Origin: Streptomyces sp. NBC_00513
GTDB taxonomy: Bacteria > Actinomycetota > Actinomycetes > Streptomycetales > Streptomycetaceae
Reading direction: 5' to 3'
NCBI RefSeq assembly: GCF_041431415.1
Contig: NZ_CP107845.1
Span: 4,650,001-4,714,000 of the forward strand
DNA: 64,000 nt
Shown: positions 50,885 to 59,434 of the stretch, one piece after another
How the letters are laid out: every line of letters starts with the position of its first letter
Position numbering within the stretch: the first letter of the stretch is position 1
The notes under the pieces: generated by a model
Databases searched by the model: none
Told to the model about the DNA's origin: nothing
The model's input: the letters and a program-made list of their open reading frames with translations, nothing else
Made by a program: the position numbers and the translations under genes

Positions 50885-52732
50885 ATGTGCGGAATTGTGG
50901 GTTACGTAGGAGCGCAATCTGCGCTCGATGTGGTCATCGCCGGACTCAAGCGGCTGGAATACCGCGGCTACGACTCGGCGGGCGTCGCCGTGCTCGCGGA
51001 CGGGAAACTCTCCTCCGCGAAGAAGGCCGGAAAGCTCGTCAACCTGGAGAAGGAACTGGTCGGGCACCCGCTGCCGGCCGGGTCCACGGGCCTGGGGCAC
51101 ACGCGGTGGGCGACCCACGGCGGGCCCACCGACGTCAACGCGCACCCCCATCTCGACAACGCGGGCCGCGTGGCCGTCGTGCACAACGGGATCATCGAGA
51201 ACTTCGCCGAGCTGCGCGCCGACCTGGCCGAGCGCGGGCACCGCCTGGAGTCCGAGACGGACACCGAGGTGGTCGCCCACCTGCTGGCGGAGCGGTTCGA
51301 GGTCTGCGGGGACCTCACCGAGGCGATGCGGCAGGTGTGCCGGCTCCTCCAGGGGGCGTTCACGCTGGTCGCGGTGCACGCCGACCAACCGGACGTGGTG
51401 GTCGGGGCGCGCCGCAACTCGCCCCTGGTGGTGGGCGTCGGGGAGAACGAGAACTTCCTGGCCTCCGACGTGGCCGCCTTCATCGCCCACACCCGGTCCG
51501 CGATCGAGCTGGGCCAGGACCAGGTCGTCGAACTGCGCCGCGACGGGGTCACGGTGACCAACTTCGACGGCTCGGTCGCGTCCGTGCGGGCGTACCACGT
51601 CGACTGGGACGCCTCGGCAGCCGAGAAGGGAGGGTACGACTACTTCATGCTCAAGGAGATCGCCGAGCAGCCGAAGGCCGTCGCCGACACCCTCCTGGGC
51701 CGCATCGACGCGAGCGGCATGCTGACCCTCGACGAGGTGCGCATCCCGCCGTCCGTGCTGCGCGAGGTGGACAAGGTCGTGATCGTGGCCTGCGGTACGG
51801 CGTACCACGCGGGCATGATCGCGAAGCTGGCCATCGAGCACTGGACCCGCATCCCCTGCGAGACGGAACTCGCCAGCGAGTTCCGCTACCGCGATCCGAT
51901 CCTCGACCAGCGGACGCTGGTGATCGCGATCTCGCAGTCCGGCGAGACCATGGACACCCTGATGGCGCTGCGCCACGCGCGCGAGCAGGGCGCCAAGGTA
52001 CTGGCCGTCTGCAACACGAACGGCTCGACGATCCCGCGCGAATCGGACGCCGTGCTGTACACGCACGCCGGCCCGGAGGTGGCCGTCGCCTCGACGAAGG
52101 CGTTCCTCACGCAGCTGGTGGCCTGCTACCTGGTGGCGCTGTACCTCGGGCAGGTGCGGGGAACCAAGTGGGGCGACGAGATCGAGTCGGTGATCCGGGA
52201 GCTGTCGGACATCGCGGCGGCCGTGGACACCGTCCTGGAGACGATGGAGCCGGTACGGCAGCTCGCGCGCTCGCTCGCCGACAAGAACACCGTGCTCTTC
52301 CTCGGCCGGCACGTCGGCTACCCGGTGGCGCTGGAGGGCGCGCTCAAGCTCAAGGAACTGGCGTACATGCACGCCGAGGGCTTCGCGGCGGGCGAGCTGA
52401 AGCACGGTCCGATCGCGCTGATCGAGCCGGACCTGCCGGTGGTGGTGGTCGTGCCGTCGCCGCGCGGACGTTCCGTGCTGCACGACAAGATCGTGTCGAA
52501 CATCCAGGAGATCCGGGCGCGCGGTGCGCGGACGATCGTCATCGCGGAGGAGGGCGACGAGGCGGTGGTCCCGTACGCCGACCACCTGATCCGGATCCCG
52601 GCGACGCCCACGCTGCTCCAACCGCTGGTGGCGACCGTTCCGTTGCAGGTGTTCGCGTGCGAGCTGGCGACGGCGCGGGGCAACGAGGTGGACCAGCCGC
52701 GTAACCTCGCCAAGTCGGTGACCGTGGAGTGA
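50885..52732 (+). CDS. glmS: Glutamine-fructose-6-phosphate aminotransferase
   Basis: Makes GlcN-6-P from Fru-6-P and glutamine, the entry to UDP-GlcNAc. The 615-residue product starts MCGIVGYVGAQSALDVVIAG with Cys2, the N-terminal amidotransferase nucleophile. It then has the HTRWATHGGPTDVNAHPHLD signature, two SIS domains (VACGTAYHAGMIAKLAIEHW and FLGRHVGYPVALEGALKLKE) and the C-terminal LAKSVTVE. No glmS riboswitch was recognised in the 52 bases between the terminator and start. Confidence 0.98.
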   Translation: MCGIVGYVGAQSALDVVIAGLKRLEYRGYDSAGVAVLADGKLSSAKKAGKLVNLEKELVGHPLPAGSTGLGHTRWATHGGPTDVNAHPHLDNAGRVAVVHNGIIENFAELRADLAERGHRLESETDTEVVAHLLAERFEVCGDLTEAMRQVCRLLQGAFTLVAVHADQPDVVVGARRNSPLVVGVGENENFLASDVAAFIAHTRSAIELGQDQVVELRRDGVTVTNFDGSVASVRAYHVDWDASAAEKGGYDYFMLKEIAEQPKAVADTLLGRIDASGMLTLDEVRIPPSVLREVDKVVIVACGTAYHAGMIAKLAIEHWTRIPCETELASEFRYRDPILDQRTLVIAISQSGETMDTLMALRHAREQGAKVLAVCNTNGSTIPRESDAVLYTHAGPEVAVASTKAFLTQLVACYLVALYLGQVRGTKWGDEIESVIRELSDIAAAVDTVLETMEPVRQLARSLADKNTVLFLGRHVGYPVALEGALKLKELAYMHAEGFAAGELKHGPIALIEPDLPVVVVVPSPRGRSVLHDKIVSNIQEIRARGARTIVIAEEGDEAVVPYADHLIRIPATPTLLQPLVATVPLQVFACELATARGNEVDQPRNLAKSVTVE

Positions 52733-52807
52733 GCCAAGCCCGCGGGCGCCGATCCGTCGCCGCGGTGGCGACGGGGGAACACGGGCTGCGTGGGAGTGGT
52801 GGGCGTC

Positions 52808-53176
52808 GTGATTGTCGGTGTGGGGATTGACGTTGCCGAGATCGAGCGGTTCGGCGCCGCGCTGGAGCGAACGCCGAACCTGGCCCGACGGCTCTTCCTC
52901 GACTCCGAGTTGACGCTGCCGAGCGGCGAGCGGCGCGGCACCGCCTCGCTCGCCGCCCGGTTCGCGGCCAAGGAGGCGCTGGCCAAGGCGCTCGGCGCGC
53001 CCAGTGGACTGCTGTGGACCGACGCCGAGGTGTACGTGGAGGACACGGGACAGCCCCGGCTGCGGGTGTCGGGGACCGTCGAGGCCCGGGCGCTGGCCCT
53101 GGGGGTGAAGTCCTGGCACATCTCGCTCAGCCACGACGCCGGCGTGGCGTCGGCCGTGGTGATCGCCGAGGGGTAG
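52808..53176 (+). CDS. acpS: Holo-[acyl-carrier-protein] synthase
   Basis: Transfers 4'-phosphopantetheine from CoA to acyl carrier protein. The 122-residue product has [20 protein letters not shown] (metal Asp in GIDV) and [12 protein letters not shown] (metal Glu), then [22 protein letters not shown] at 52808 is chosen because [16 protein letters not shown] matches AcpS starts; an in-frame GTG 18 bases earlier is the alternative. Coherent with CoaA nearby (CoA supply). Confidence 0.93.
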   Translation: MIVGVGIDVAEIERFGAALERTPNLARRLFLDSELTLPSGERRGTASLAARFAAKEALAKALGAPSGLLWTDAEVYVEDTGQPRLRVSGTVEARALALGVKSWHISLSHDAGVASAVVIAEG

Positions 53177-53179
53177 GTC

Positions 53180-53228
53180 GGCTCTTCCGGCTCTTCCGGC
53201 TCGCACGGGGCTCTTGCGGCTCGCACGG
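53180..53228. repeat. Tandem 20-nt repeat between acpS and nnr
   Basis: GGCTCTTCCGGCTCGCACGG (53189-53208) is followed directly by a copy with one mismatch (53209-53228), and a partial GGCTCTTCC (53180-53188) precedes them. The gap has no gene. Confidence 0.7.
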
Positions 53229-53294
53229 GCTCTGCCCGCTCCTGACGGGCCCGGGAGCCGGGGCCCGAGCCGGGTTTTCGGGCAGGCTGGTGCC

Positions 53295-54707
53295 ATGCGT
53301 ACTGCTTACAGCGTGGAGACCGTACGGGCCGCCGAGCGCGAGCTGATGGCCGGGTTGCCGCAGGGCGCCCTGATGCTGCGGGCGGCGGCCGGACTGGCCG
53401 CCGTGTGCGCGGGCCTGCTGACACGGCGTCGGGGCAAGGTCTACGGGGCGCGGGTCGTGCTGCTCGTCGGCCCCGGTGACAACGGCGGCGACGCCCTGTA
53501 CGCCGGCGCCCGGCTGGCCCGGCGCGGCGCCGGAGTGACGGCGGTGCCGATGGACCCCGCCCGGGTGCACCCGGGCGGGCTCGCCGCGCTGCTGGCCGCG
53601 GGGGGCCGGGTGGCGTCGGACGTCCCGGAGCGCGCCGACCTGGTCGTGGACGGGCTCCTCGGGATCGGCGGGCGGGGCGGACTGCGCCCGGCGGCCGCCG
53701 CGCTGGTGGAACGGATCCCGACGGGCGCCGTGGTGGTCGCCGTGGACCTGCCGAGCGGGGTCGACGCGGACACCGGGGAGGTGGCGGGGCCGGCCGTGCG
53801 GGCCGACGTCACGGTCACGTTCGGAGCGCACAAGCCCGGCCTGCTCATCGACCCCGGAGCCGCGCTGGCCGGGGTGGTGCGGCCGGTGGACATCGGGCTC
53901 GCGCTGCCCGCACCGGAGCTGGAGGCCCTGCAACACGCCGACGTGGCCCGGCTGCTGCCGGAGCCCACGGCCGAGAGCGACAAGTACCGGCGCGGTGTCG
54001 TGGGCATCGTCGCCGGCTCCGCGCGCTACCCGGGCGCGGCGGTACTGGCCGTGGCCGGCGCCCTGCGCGGTGGCGCGGGCGCGGTGCGGTACGTGGGCCC
54101 GGCGGCGGACGCGGTGCTCGCCCGGTACCCGGAGACGCTGATCGGGCCGGGCCGGGTGCAGGCGTGGGTGGTCGGGCCGGGGCTGGGGGACGCGCGGGCC
54201 GACGAGGTCGAGGGCGTACTGGCGCAGTCCGACGTACCGGTACTGATCGACGCCGACGGGCTGCGCGGCCTCGACCCCGAGGTGCTGCGCGGGCGGTCCG
54301 CCTCGACCCTGCTGACCCCGCACGCGGGGGAGGCGGCGGCGCTGCTGGGCGTGTCCCGGGAGGAGGTGGAGGCCGGGCGGCTGGCGGCGGTGCGCGCGCT
54401 GGCACGCCGCTACGGCGCCTCGGCCCTGCTGAAGGGCTCCACGACGCTGATCGCCTCCGACGGCGATCCGGTCGTCCGGGTGAACCCGACGGGGACGCCG
54501 TGGCTGGCGACCGCGGGCAGCGGCGACGTGCTGTCCGGGGTGGCGGGGTCGCTGCTGGCGGCGGGCCTGTCCGGGGCGGACGCCGGGGCCGTCGCGGCGT
54601 ACCTGCACGGACTCGCCGGCCGCTTCGCCTCCGACGGGGCGCCGGTCCTCGCGCAGCAGGTGGCGGACGCGGTGCCGAGGGCCTGGCGGGACGTCCGGTC
54701 CGCGTGA
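53295..54707 (+). CDS. nnr: Bifunctional NAD(P)HX epimerase/dehydratase
   Basis: Repairs hydrated NADH/NADPH. The N-terminal YjeF-type epimerase (about 1-215) has VETVRAAERELMAGLPQGAL and VGPGDNGGDALYAGARLARR. The C-terminal ADP-dependent dehydratase (about 230-470) has GIVAGSARYPGAAVLAVAGA and NPTGTPWLATAGSGDVLSGV, the GSGD catalytic loop. The length (470) is normal for a fused Nnr. The start is ATG at 53295 with TGGTGCC upstream (weak RBS). Confidence 0.95.
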   Translation: MRTAYSVETVRAAERELMAGLPQGALMLRAAAGLAAVCAGLLTRRRGKVYGARVVLLVGPGDNGGDALYAGARLARRGAGVTAVPMDPARVHPGGLAALLAAGGRVASDVPERADLVVDGLLGIGGRGGLRPAAAALVERIPTGAVVVAVDLPSGVDADTGEVAGPAVRADVTVTFGAHKPGLLIDPGAALAGVVRPVDIGLALPAPELEALQHADVARLLPEPTAESDKYRRGVVGIVAGSARYPGAAVLAVAGALRGGAGAVRYVGPAADAVLARYPETLIGPGRVQAWVVGPGLGDARADEVEGVLAQSDVPVLIDADGLRGLDPEVLRGRSASTLLTPHAGEAAALLGVSREEVEAGRLAAVRALARRYGASALLKGSTTLIASDGDPVVRVNPTGTPWLATAGSGDVLSGVAGSLLAAGLSGADAGAVAAYLHGLAGRFASDGAPVLAQQVADAVPRAWRDVRSA

Positions 54708-54803
54708 CGCCGCGCCCGTTCGGCCGCCGACGCGCGGGGGCCCGTTCGCACCCCGACACGCGGGGGAGCGGAGGCCCCGGGGGGTTCTGAGAGACTGTGC
54801 GGG

Positions 54804-55940
54804 ATGAACGAGACACCGACGCGCGCCTACGCCGAGATCGACCTTGCCGCCGTGCGGAGCAACGTGCGCGCGCTGCGCGAGCGGGCGCCCCGGGCCGCGC
54901 TGATGGCCGTCGTCAAGTCGGACGGCTACGGGCACGGGGCCGTGCCCTGCGCCCGCGCCGCCCTGGAGGCCGGGGCGACCTGGCTCGGGACCGCCACGCC
55001 CGAGGAGGCGCTCGCGCTGCGCGCGGCCGGCATCGAGGCGCGGATCCTGTGCTGGCTGTGGACGCCCGGCGGGCCCTGGCGGGAGGCCGTCGAGGCCGAC
55101 GTGGACGTCGCGGTCAGCGGGATGTGGGCGTTGGAGGAGGTACGGGAGGCCGCGCGCGCGGCCGGTCGCACCGCGCGGATCCAGCTCAAGGCCGACACGG
55201 GGCTCGGGCGCAACGGCTGCCAGCCCGCCGACTGGGCCGAACTGGTCGGCGCCGCCGTCGCCGCGCAGGCGGAGGGGACCGTCGACGTCACCGGCGTCTG
55301 GTCGCACCTCGCCTGCGCCGACGAGCCCGGACACCCCTCGATCGCGCTCCAGCTCGCCGCGTTCCGCGACATGCTCGCGTACGCCGAGAAGGAGGGCGTC
55401 GAGCCCGAGGTGCGGCACATCGCCAACTCGCCCGCCACGCTCACGCTGCCGGAGACCCACTTCGACCTGGTGCGCTGCGGGATCGCCGTGTACGGCGTGT
55501 CGCCGGCGCCCGAGTTGGGCACCCCGGCCCAACTGGGGCTGCGGCCCGCGATGTCCCTGAAGGCGTCCGTCGCGCTCGTGAAGAGCGTCCCCGCCGGCCA
55601 CGGAGTCAGCTACGGGCACCACTACGTGACGGATCGGGAGACCCGACTGGCCCTGATCCCCACGGGCTACGCCGACGGGATCCCGCGCCACGCCTCCGGC
55701 TCGGGCCCGGTCCTGGTGGGCGGCGAGATCCGGCGGGTGGCCGGGCGGGTGGCCATGGACCAGTTCGTCGTCGACATCGGCGACGCCGACGTCGCGGCCG
55801 GCGATCCGGCGATCCTCTTCGGCCCCGGTGACCTGGGCGAACCCACCGCGGAGGACTGGGCTCAAGCGGCGCACACGATCGCGTATGAGATCGTCACCCG
55901 TATCGGGGGGCGCGTGCCCCGGGTGTACCGCAACGGCTGA
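54804..55940 (+). CDS. alr: Alanine racemase
   Basis: Supplies D-Ala for peptidoglycan. The 378-residue PLP enzyme has AVVKSDGYGHGAVPCARAAL with Lys38 as Schiff-base residue and a second-site Tyr in GHGVSYGHHYVTDRETRLAL, then PTGYADGIPRHASG. The C-terminal beta domain is complete. The start is ATG at 54804 (MNETPTRAYAEIDLAAVRSN). The hydrolase gene starts 17 bases later on the same strand. Confidence 0.97.
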   Translation: MNETPTRAYAEIDLAAVRSNVRALRERAPRAALMAVVKSDGYGHGAVPCARAALEAGATWLGTATPEEALALRAAGIEARILCWLWTPGGPWREAVEADVDVAVSGMWALEEVREAARAAGRTARIQLKADTGLGRNGCQPADWAELVGAAVAAQAEGTVDVTGVWSHLACADEPGHPSIALQLAAFRDMLAYAEKEGVEPEVRHIANSPATLTLPETHFDLVRCGIAVYGVSPAPELGTPAQLGLRPAMSLKASVALVKSVPAGHGVSYGHHYVTDRETRLALIPTGYADGIPRHASGSGPVLVGGEIRRVAGRVAMDQFVVDIGDADVAAGDPAILFGPGDLGEPTAEDWAQAAHTIAYEIVTRIGGRVPRVYRNG

Positions 55941-55957
55941 GTGAGGACGGCGACGGC

Positions 55958-57148
55958 GTGAGCGAGAACTGGCGCAAGGCCGGCTGGGCCGGAGCCGCGA
56001 TCGGTGTGATGGCCGCCGGCGCGGCGGCCGGTGTCGCCGTCGAACGGATCACGGTGGGCCGCGGCATCCGGATGAAGGCCCGGCTGGCCCTCGACGCCGC
56101 CGGGGACTACGGCTCCCTGCGCGGCACCGAGGGGACCGCCCGGGCCGAGGACGGCACCGAGCTGTACTACGAGGTCGACGAGCTGCCCGCGGAGGACCCG
56201 GGCAAGCGGCGCCGGCTGCGCCGCAGGACCCCGCCGGCGGTCACCGTCGTCTTCTGCCACGGCTACTGCCTGGGCCAGGACTCCTGGCACTTCCAGCGGG
56301 CCGCCCTGCGCGGCGTGGTCCGCGCCGTGTACTGGGACCAGCGCAGCCACGGCCGCAGCATGCGCGGCCTCGCCCAGGCCGCCGGCGAACCCGTCACCAT
56401 CGACCAGCTCGGCCGCGACCTCAAGGCCGTCCTCGACGCCGCCGCCCCCGAGGGGCCGCTGGTGCTGGTCGGGCACTCCATGGGCGGCATGACCATCATG
56501 GCGCTGGCGGAGCAGTTCCCGGAGCTGGTGCGCGACCGCGTCCTCGGGGTGGCGCTGGTCGGCACCTCCAGCGGTCTGCTCGGCGAGGTGACGTACGGGC
56601 TGCCCGCGGTCGGGATGGGCGCCGTGCGCCGGTTGCTGCCCGGGGTGCTCAAGGTGCTCGGCTCGCAGGTGGAGCTCGTGGAGCGGGGCCGGCGGGCGAC
56701 CGCGGACCTCTTCGCGGGCATGATCAAGCAGTACTCGTTCGGTTCGCGGGACGTGGACCCGGGCGTCGCGCGGTTCGCCGAGCGGCTGATCGAGGCGACG
56801 CCGATCGACGTGGTCGCCGAGTTCTATCCGGCGTTCCAGATCCACGACAAGACCGCCGCGCTCCAGCGGTTCGCGGGGATCCCCGTCACCGTGATCGCGG
56901 GCGACCGGGACATGATCACCCCGGCGGAGCACAGCGTCGCCATGAAGGAGGCCCTGCCGGCCGCCGAACTGGTGGTCCTGGAGAACACCGGGCACCTGAT
57001 GATGCTGGAGCGCCCGGAGATCGTGACCGGGCTGCTGACCGGGCTGCTGGCCCGCACCGGAGCCGTGCCGGACACGGGATCCGAAGCCGCTAACGTTGGC
57101 GGGCATGGAAGAAGCACCGCGGGAAGCGCAGCGCAGCCAGGCTCCTGA
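55958..57148 (+). CDS. Alpha/beta hydrolase
   Basis: The 396-residue product has an N-terminal hydrophobic helix (WRKAGWAGAAIGVMAAGAAA), likely a membrane anchor, then an alpha/beta-hydrolase core: VVFCHGYCLGQDSWHFQRAA (oxyanion region), VYWDQRSHGRSM, VLVGHSMGGMTIMALAEQFP with nucleophile Ser174, IAGDRDMITPAEHS (Asp) and NTGHLMMLERPE (His). The substrate is unknown. The gene order alr-hydrolase-tsaE-tsaB recurs in actinobacteria. The GTG start is at 55958; the 3' end overlaps tsaE by 44 bases. Confidence 0.88.
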   Translation: MSENWRKAGWAGAAIGVMAAGAAAGVAVERITVGRGIRMKARLALDAAGDYGSLRGTEGTARAEDGTELYYEVDELPAEDPGKRRRLRRRTPPAVTVVFCHGYCLGQDSWHFQRAALRGVVRAVYWDQRSHGRSMRGLAQAAGEPVTIDQLGRDLKAVLDAAAPEGPLVLVGHSMGGMTIMALAEQFPELVRDRVLGVALVGTSSGLLGEVTYGLPAVGMGAVRRLLPGVLKVLGSQVELVERGRRATADLFAGMIKQYSFGSRDVDPGVARFAERLIEATPIDVVAEFYPAFQIHDKTAALQRFAGIPVTVIAGDRDMITPAEHSVAMKEALPAAELVVLENTGHLMMLERPEIVTGLLTGLLARTGAVPDTGSEAANVGGHGRSTAGSAAQPGS

Positions 57149-57680
57149 GGCCGGCGCCGCCACCGAGACCCTGATCACCGTCGACTCGCCCGAATCCATG
57201 CAGGAACTGGGCCGTCGCGTCGCCGCCCTGCTGCGCCCCGGCGACCTGGTCCTGCTGACCGGCGAACTCGGCGCCGGCAAGACCACCCTCACCCGGGGCC
57301 TGGGCGAGGGCCTGGGCGTGCGCGGGGCCGTGACCTCGCCGACCTTCGTGATCGCCCGGGTGCATCCCTCGCTGGTCGGCGGCCCGGCGCTGGTGCACGT
57401 GGACGCGTATCGGCTCGGCGGCGGCCTGGACGAGATGGAGGACCTCGACCTCGACGTCTCGCTGCCCGAGTCCGTGGTCGTCGTGGAGTGGGGCGACGGG
57501 AAGGTCGAGGAGCTCTCCGACGACCGGCTGCACGTGGTGATCGCCCGGGCGGTGGGGCACGAGGAGGTCCTGGACGACGTACGCCGGGTCACGGTGCGCG
57601 GCATCGGATCGCGCTGGGCGGACGCCGGGCTCGCGGGGCTCGCCGAGGCGACCGGGCGGGTGGATCGAGCCGCGCGGTAA
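57105..57680 (+). CDS. tsaE: tRNA threonylcarbamoyladenosine biosynthesis ATPase TsaE
   Basis: TsaE hydrolyses ATP to drive TsaB/TsaD in t6A37 formation. The 191-residue product has VLLTGELGAGKTTLTRGLGE (P-loop), VTSPTFVIARVHPSLVGGPA, and LVHVDAYRLG with ESVVVVEWGDGK (Walker B region). ATG at 57105 lies inside the hydrolase gene (44-base overlap); an earlier TTG at 57096 gives three extra residues. The stop is followed by a 120-base gap to the small ORF. Confidence 0.95.
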   Translation: MEEAPREAQRSQAPEAGAATETLITVDSPESMQELGRRVAALLRPGDLVLLTGELGAGKTTLTRGLGEGLGVRGAVTSPTFVIARVHPSLVGGPALVHVDAYRLGGGLDEMEDLDLDVSLPESVVVVEWGDGKVEELSDDRLHVVIARAVGHEEVLDDVRRVTVRGIGSRWADAGLAGLAEATGRVDRAAR

Positions 57681-57753
57681 AAGGTACCGACAACTCGTCG
57701 GGAAAACGTTGCGCCGGTGGGTGCGCTCGTGGTGACATGGTAGCGAGCGCTGG

Positions 57754-57767
57754 TTAGGTTTACCTAA
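57754..57767. promoter_or_regulatory. TTAGGT/ACCTAA palindrome upstream of a small ORF
   Basis: TTAGGT (57754-57759) and ACCTAA (57762-57767) form a 6-bp inverted repeat with a two-base centre. The half-sites are those of actinobacterial iron boxes (IdeR/DmdR), but the usual 19-bp site has a longer centre. It lies 33 bases upstream of the small ORF start and could be a metal-responsive operator or part of a promoter. Confidence 0.4.
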
Positions 57768-57800
57768 GTGCGGCGTCCCGGGCCCGTCCAGGAGGCATCC

Positions 57801-57980
57801 ATGTCGGCAGTAGGAGCAGCAGCGGGAGCGGAGCGAACCGCCCGCACGGTCGTGTCCATGCGGGCCCTGCTCGCCTCGTGCGCGGCCGCCACGGCCGTCT
57901 CGACGCCGCCCTCGTGGGAACCGGCCTCCCAGGCGCCCGGGAACACGGAACAGGCCGCTCCGGAGTCCGAAGCGGCCTGA
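57801..57980 (+). CDS. Small ORF of unknown function, 59 residues
   Basis: The reading frame starts at ATG 57801 with an excellent AGGAGG (57790-57795) five bases upstream. The product begins MSAVGAAAGAERTARTVVSM, then RALLASCAAATAVSTPPSWE, and ends with an acidic Glu/Ala-rich tail. There is one Cys and no clear signal peptide or transmembrane span. The distinct MRALLASCAAATAVSTPP core looks like a conserved motif, but I cannot name it. Read from a GTG at 57768 it could be 70 residues long. The start choice rests on the RBS. The upstream palindrome suggests controlled expression. Confidence 0.55.
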   Translation: MSAVGAAAGAERTARTVVSMRALLASCAAATAVSTPPSWEPASQAPGNTEQAAPESEAA

Positions 57981-58040
57981 TTCCCACATACGGGTGAAAC
58001 GGGCGGACCCACGGGCGGGTCGGGGAACGCGGGTCCCGGG

Positions 58041-58601
58041 TCAGGGAACGACGACGACCTTCGAGTTGATCGTCGCGAACGTCCACATCGCGTCACCGTC
58101 GAGCCGCGACATGCGGATGCCGCCGGTCTTCTTGGCCGGGTCCGGCGCCGGCGTCTTGCCGTCCACCCGGGCGCTGAACCCGATCGAGACGCCGTCCACG
58201 CTCGCGAACCGCACCACGTGCTCGATCGGCGCCCCGTCCGAGCCGGGCACCGCGCCCGCCCGGGAACCGACGACGTAGGTGCCCGCCGCCGGGTGCACCG
58301 TGCTCGGCATCACCGTGAAGGTCTTCGCCGCGCGACCGTCCGCGGCCACCAGCCAGACCCGCTTCCCGGACACCGAGTACACGACGCGCTCGCCCGTGCC
58401 CGAGCCCTCCGGCACGGCCGTGGCCTTCGCCGGGTCCTGCTTGGCGGGGGACTGGCTCGGAGCGCCGGACGCCGGTGCCTGCGGGGAGGCCTTCACGGGG
58501 TGCGCGGGCGCCGTCGCGGAGGCCTGGTAGCCGAGGAAGCCGACGGCGGCGAGCGCCGCCACGGTGAGCCCGGCCACGATTCCCGAGCTGCTGCGTGCCA
58601 C
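58041..58601 (-). CDS. Secreted L,D-transpeptidase-like protein lacking the catalytic Cys
   Basis: The 186-residue product starts MARSSSGIVAGLTVAALAAV with a signal anchor, a Pro/Ala/Ser linker, then a YkuD-like pattern: RVVYSVSGKRVWLVAADGRA, TVHPAAGTYVVGSRAG and KKTGGIRMSRLDGDAMW. In L,D-transpeptidases the last block is SHGCIRMSN with the catalytic His and Cys; here T and G replace H and C. The fold assignment is an inference from this alignment by eye. It is probably exported but not able to catalyse transpeptidation by the usual mechanism. ATG at 58601; the gene faces tsaE's operon from the opposite strand. Confidence 0.7.
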   Translation of the reverse strand: MARSSSGIVAGLTVAALAAVGFLGYQASATAPAHPVKASPQAPASGAPSQSPAKQDPAKATAVPEGSGTGERVVYSVSGKRVWLVAADGRAAKTFTVMPSTVHPAAGTYVVGSRAGAVPGSDGAPIEHVVRFASVDGVSIGFSARVDGKTPAPDPAKKTGGIRMSRLDGDAMWTFATINSKVVVVP

Positions 58602-58771
58602 CTTGCTCCACCTCTCCGCGCGGTCCTGAAAGCGTTGTGCCGAACGATCCGACCGGGCCTGGCCCAGGGCGTTCGGACGGTACCTCGCGGTACCCCGGTC
58701 GAAAGGTAGCAGTCAGGGTGCCCGGCGACCGGCCGCAAGGGCCCGGGGCCCCGGAGTCGTAGGCTGTTCGC

Positions 58772-59434
58772 GTGCTCTTGCTCGCTGTAGATACCGCCAC
58801 GCCCGCCGTCACCGTCGCCCTGCACGACGGCGAGTCCGTCCTCGCCGAGTCGAACCAGGTCGACGCCCGCCGCCACGGGGAGCTGCTGCTGCCCTCCGTC
58901 GACAAGGTGCTCGCCGAGGCCGGGCTGAGGCTCGACGCCGTCACCGGCATCGTCGTCGGCGTCGGCCCCGGCCCCTACACGGGACTCCGTGTCGGCCTCG
59001 TGACCGCTTCCACCTTCGCCTCCGTCCTCGGCGTCCCCGTCCACGGCCTGTGCACCCTCGACGGGCTCGCTTACGCCGCGGGCGCCGCCGGCATCGAGGG
59101 CCCCTTCGTCGTCGCCACCGACGCGCGGCGCAAGGAGGTCTACTGGGCCCGCTACGAGGACCCGCGAACCCGCGTCGGCGAACCCGCCGTGGACCGCCCG
59201 GCCGAGATCGCAGAACAGGTCGCGGGCCTGCCCTCCGTCGGCCAGGGCGCCGTGCTCTACCCGGACGTCTTCACCGACGCGCGGAGCCCCGAGCACCAGT
59301 CCGCCGGCGCCCTCGCGGCCCTGGCCGCGGAACGACTGGCGGCCGGGGCGGAGTTCCTGCCCCCGACGCCGTTGTACCTGCGCCGCCCCGACGCCCAGGT
59401 ACCCAAGAACTACAAGGTGGTCACCCCGCAGTGA
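58772..59434 (+). CDS. tsaB: tRNA threonylcarbamoyladenosine biosynthesis protein TsaB
   Basis: TsaB is the scaffold partner of TsaD for t6A37. The 220-residue ASKHA-fold product has VLLLAVDTATPAVTVALHDG, RRHGELLLPSVDKVLAEAGL and GVGPGPYTGLRVGLVTASTF. The start is GTG at 58772. The last bases overlap rimI by four (GTGA), so translation of the three following genes is coupled. Confidence 0.95.
   Translation: MLLLAVDTATPAVTVALHDGESVLAESNQVDARRHGELLLPSVDKVLAEAGLRLDAVTGIVVGVGPGPYTGLRVGLVTASTFASVLGVPVHGLCTLDGLAYAAGAAGIEGPFVVATDARRKEVYWARYEDPRTRVGEPAVDRPAEIAEQVAGLPSVGQGAVLYPDVFTDARSPEHQSAGALAALAAERLAAGAEFLPPTPLYLRRPDAQVPKNYKVVTPQ

Noticed and set aside
53180..53228. Possible CRISPR-like repeats
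   Set aside because: Only two to three direct tandem units of 20 nt without spacers and no cas genes.
57754..57767. Full DmdR/IdeR iron box
   Set aside because: The half-sites match but the site is 14 bases rather than 19, so it is called only as a palindrome.
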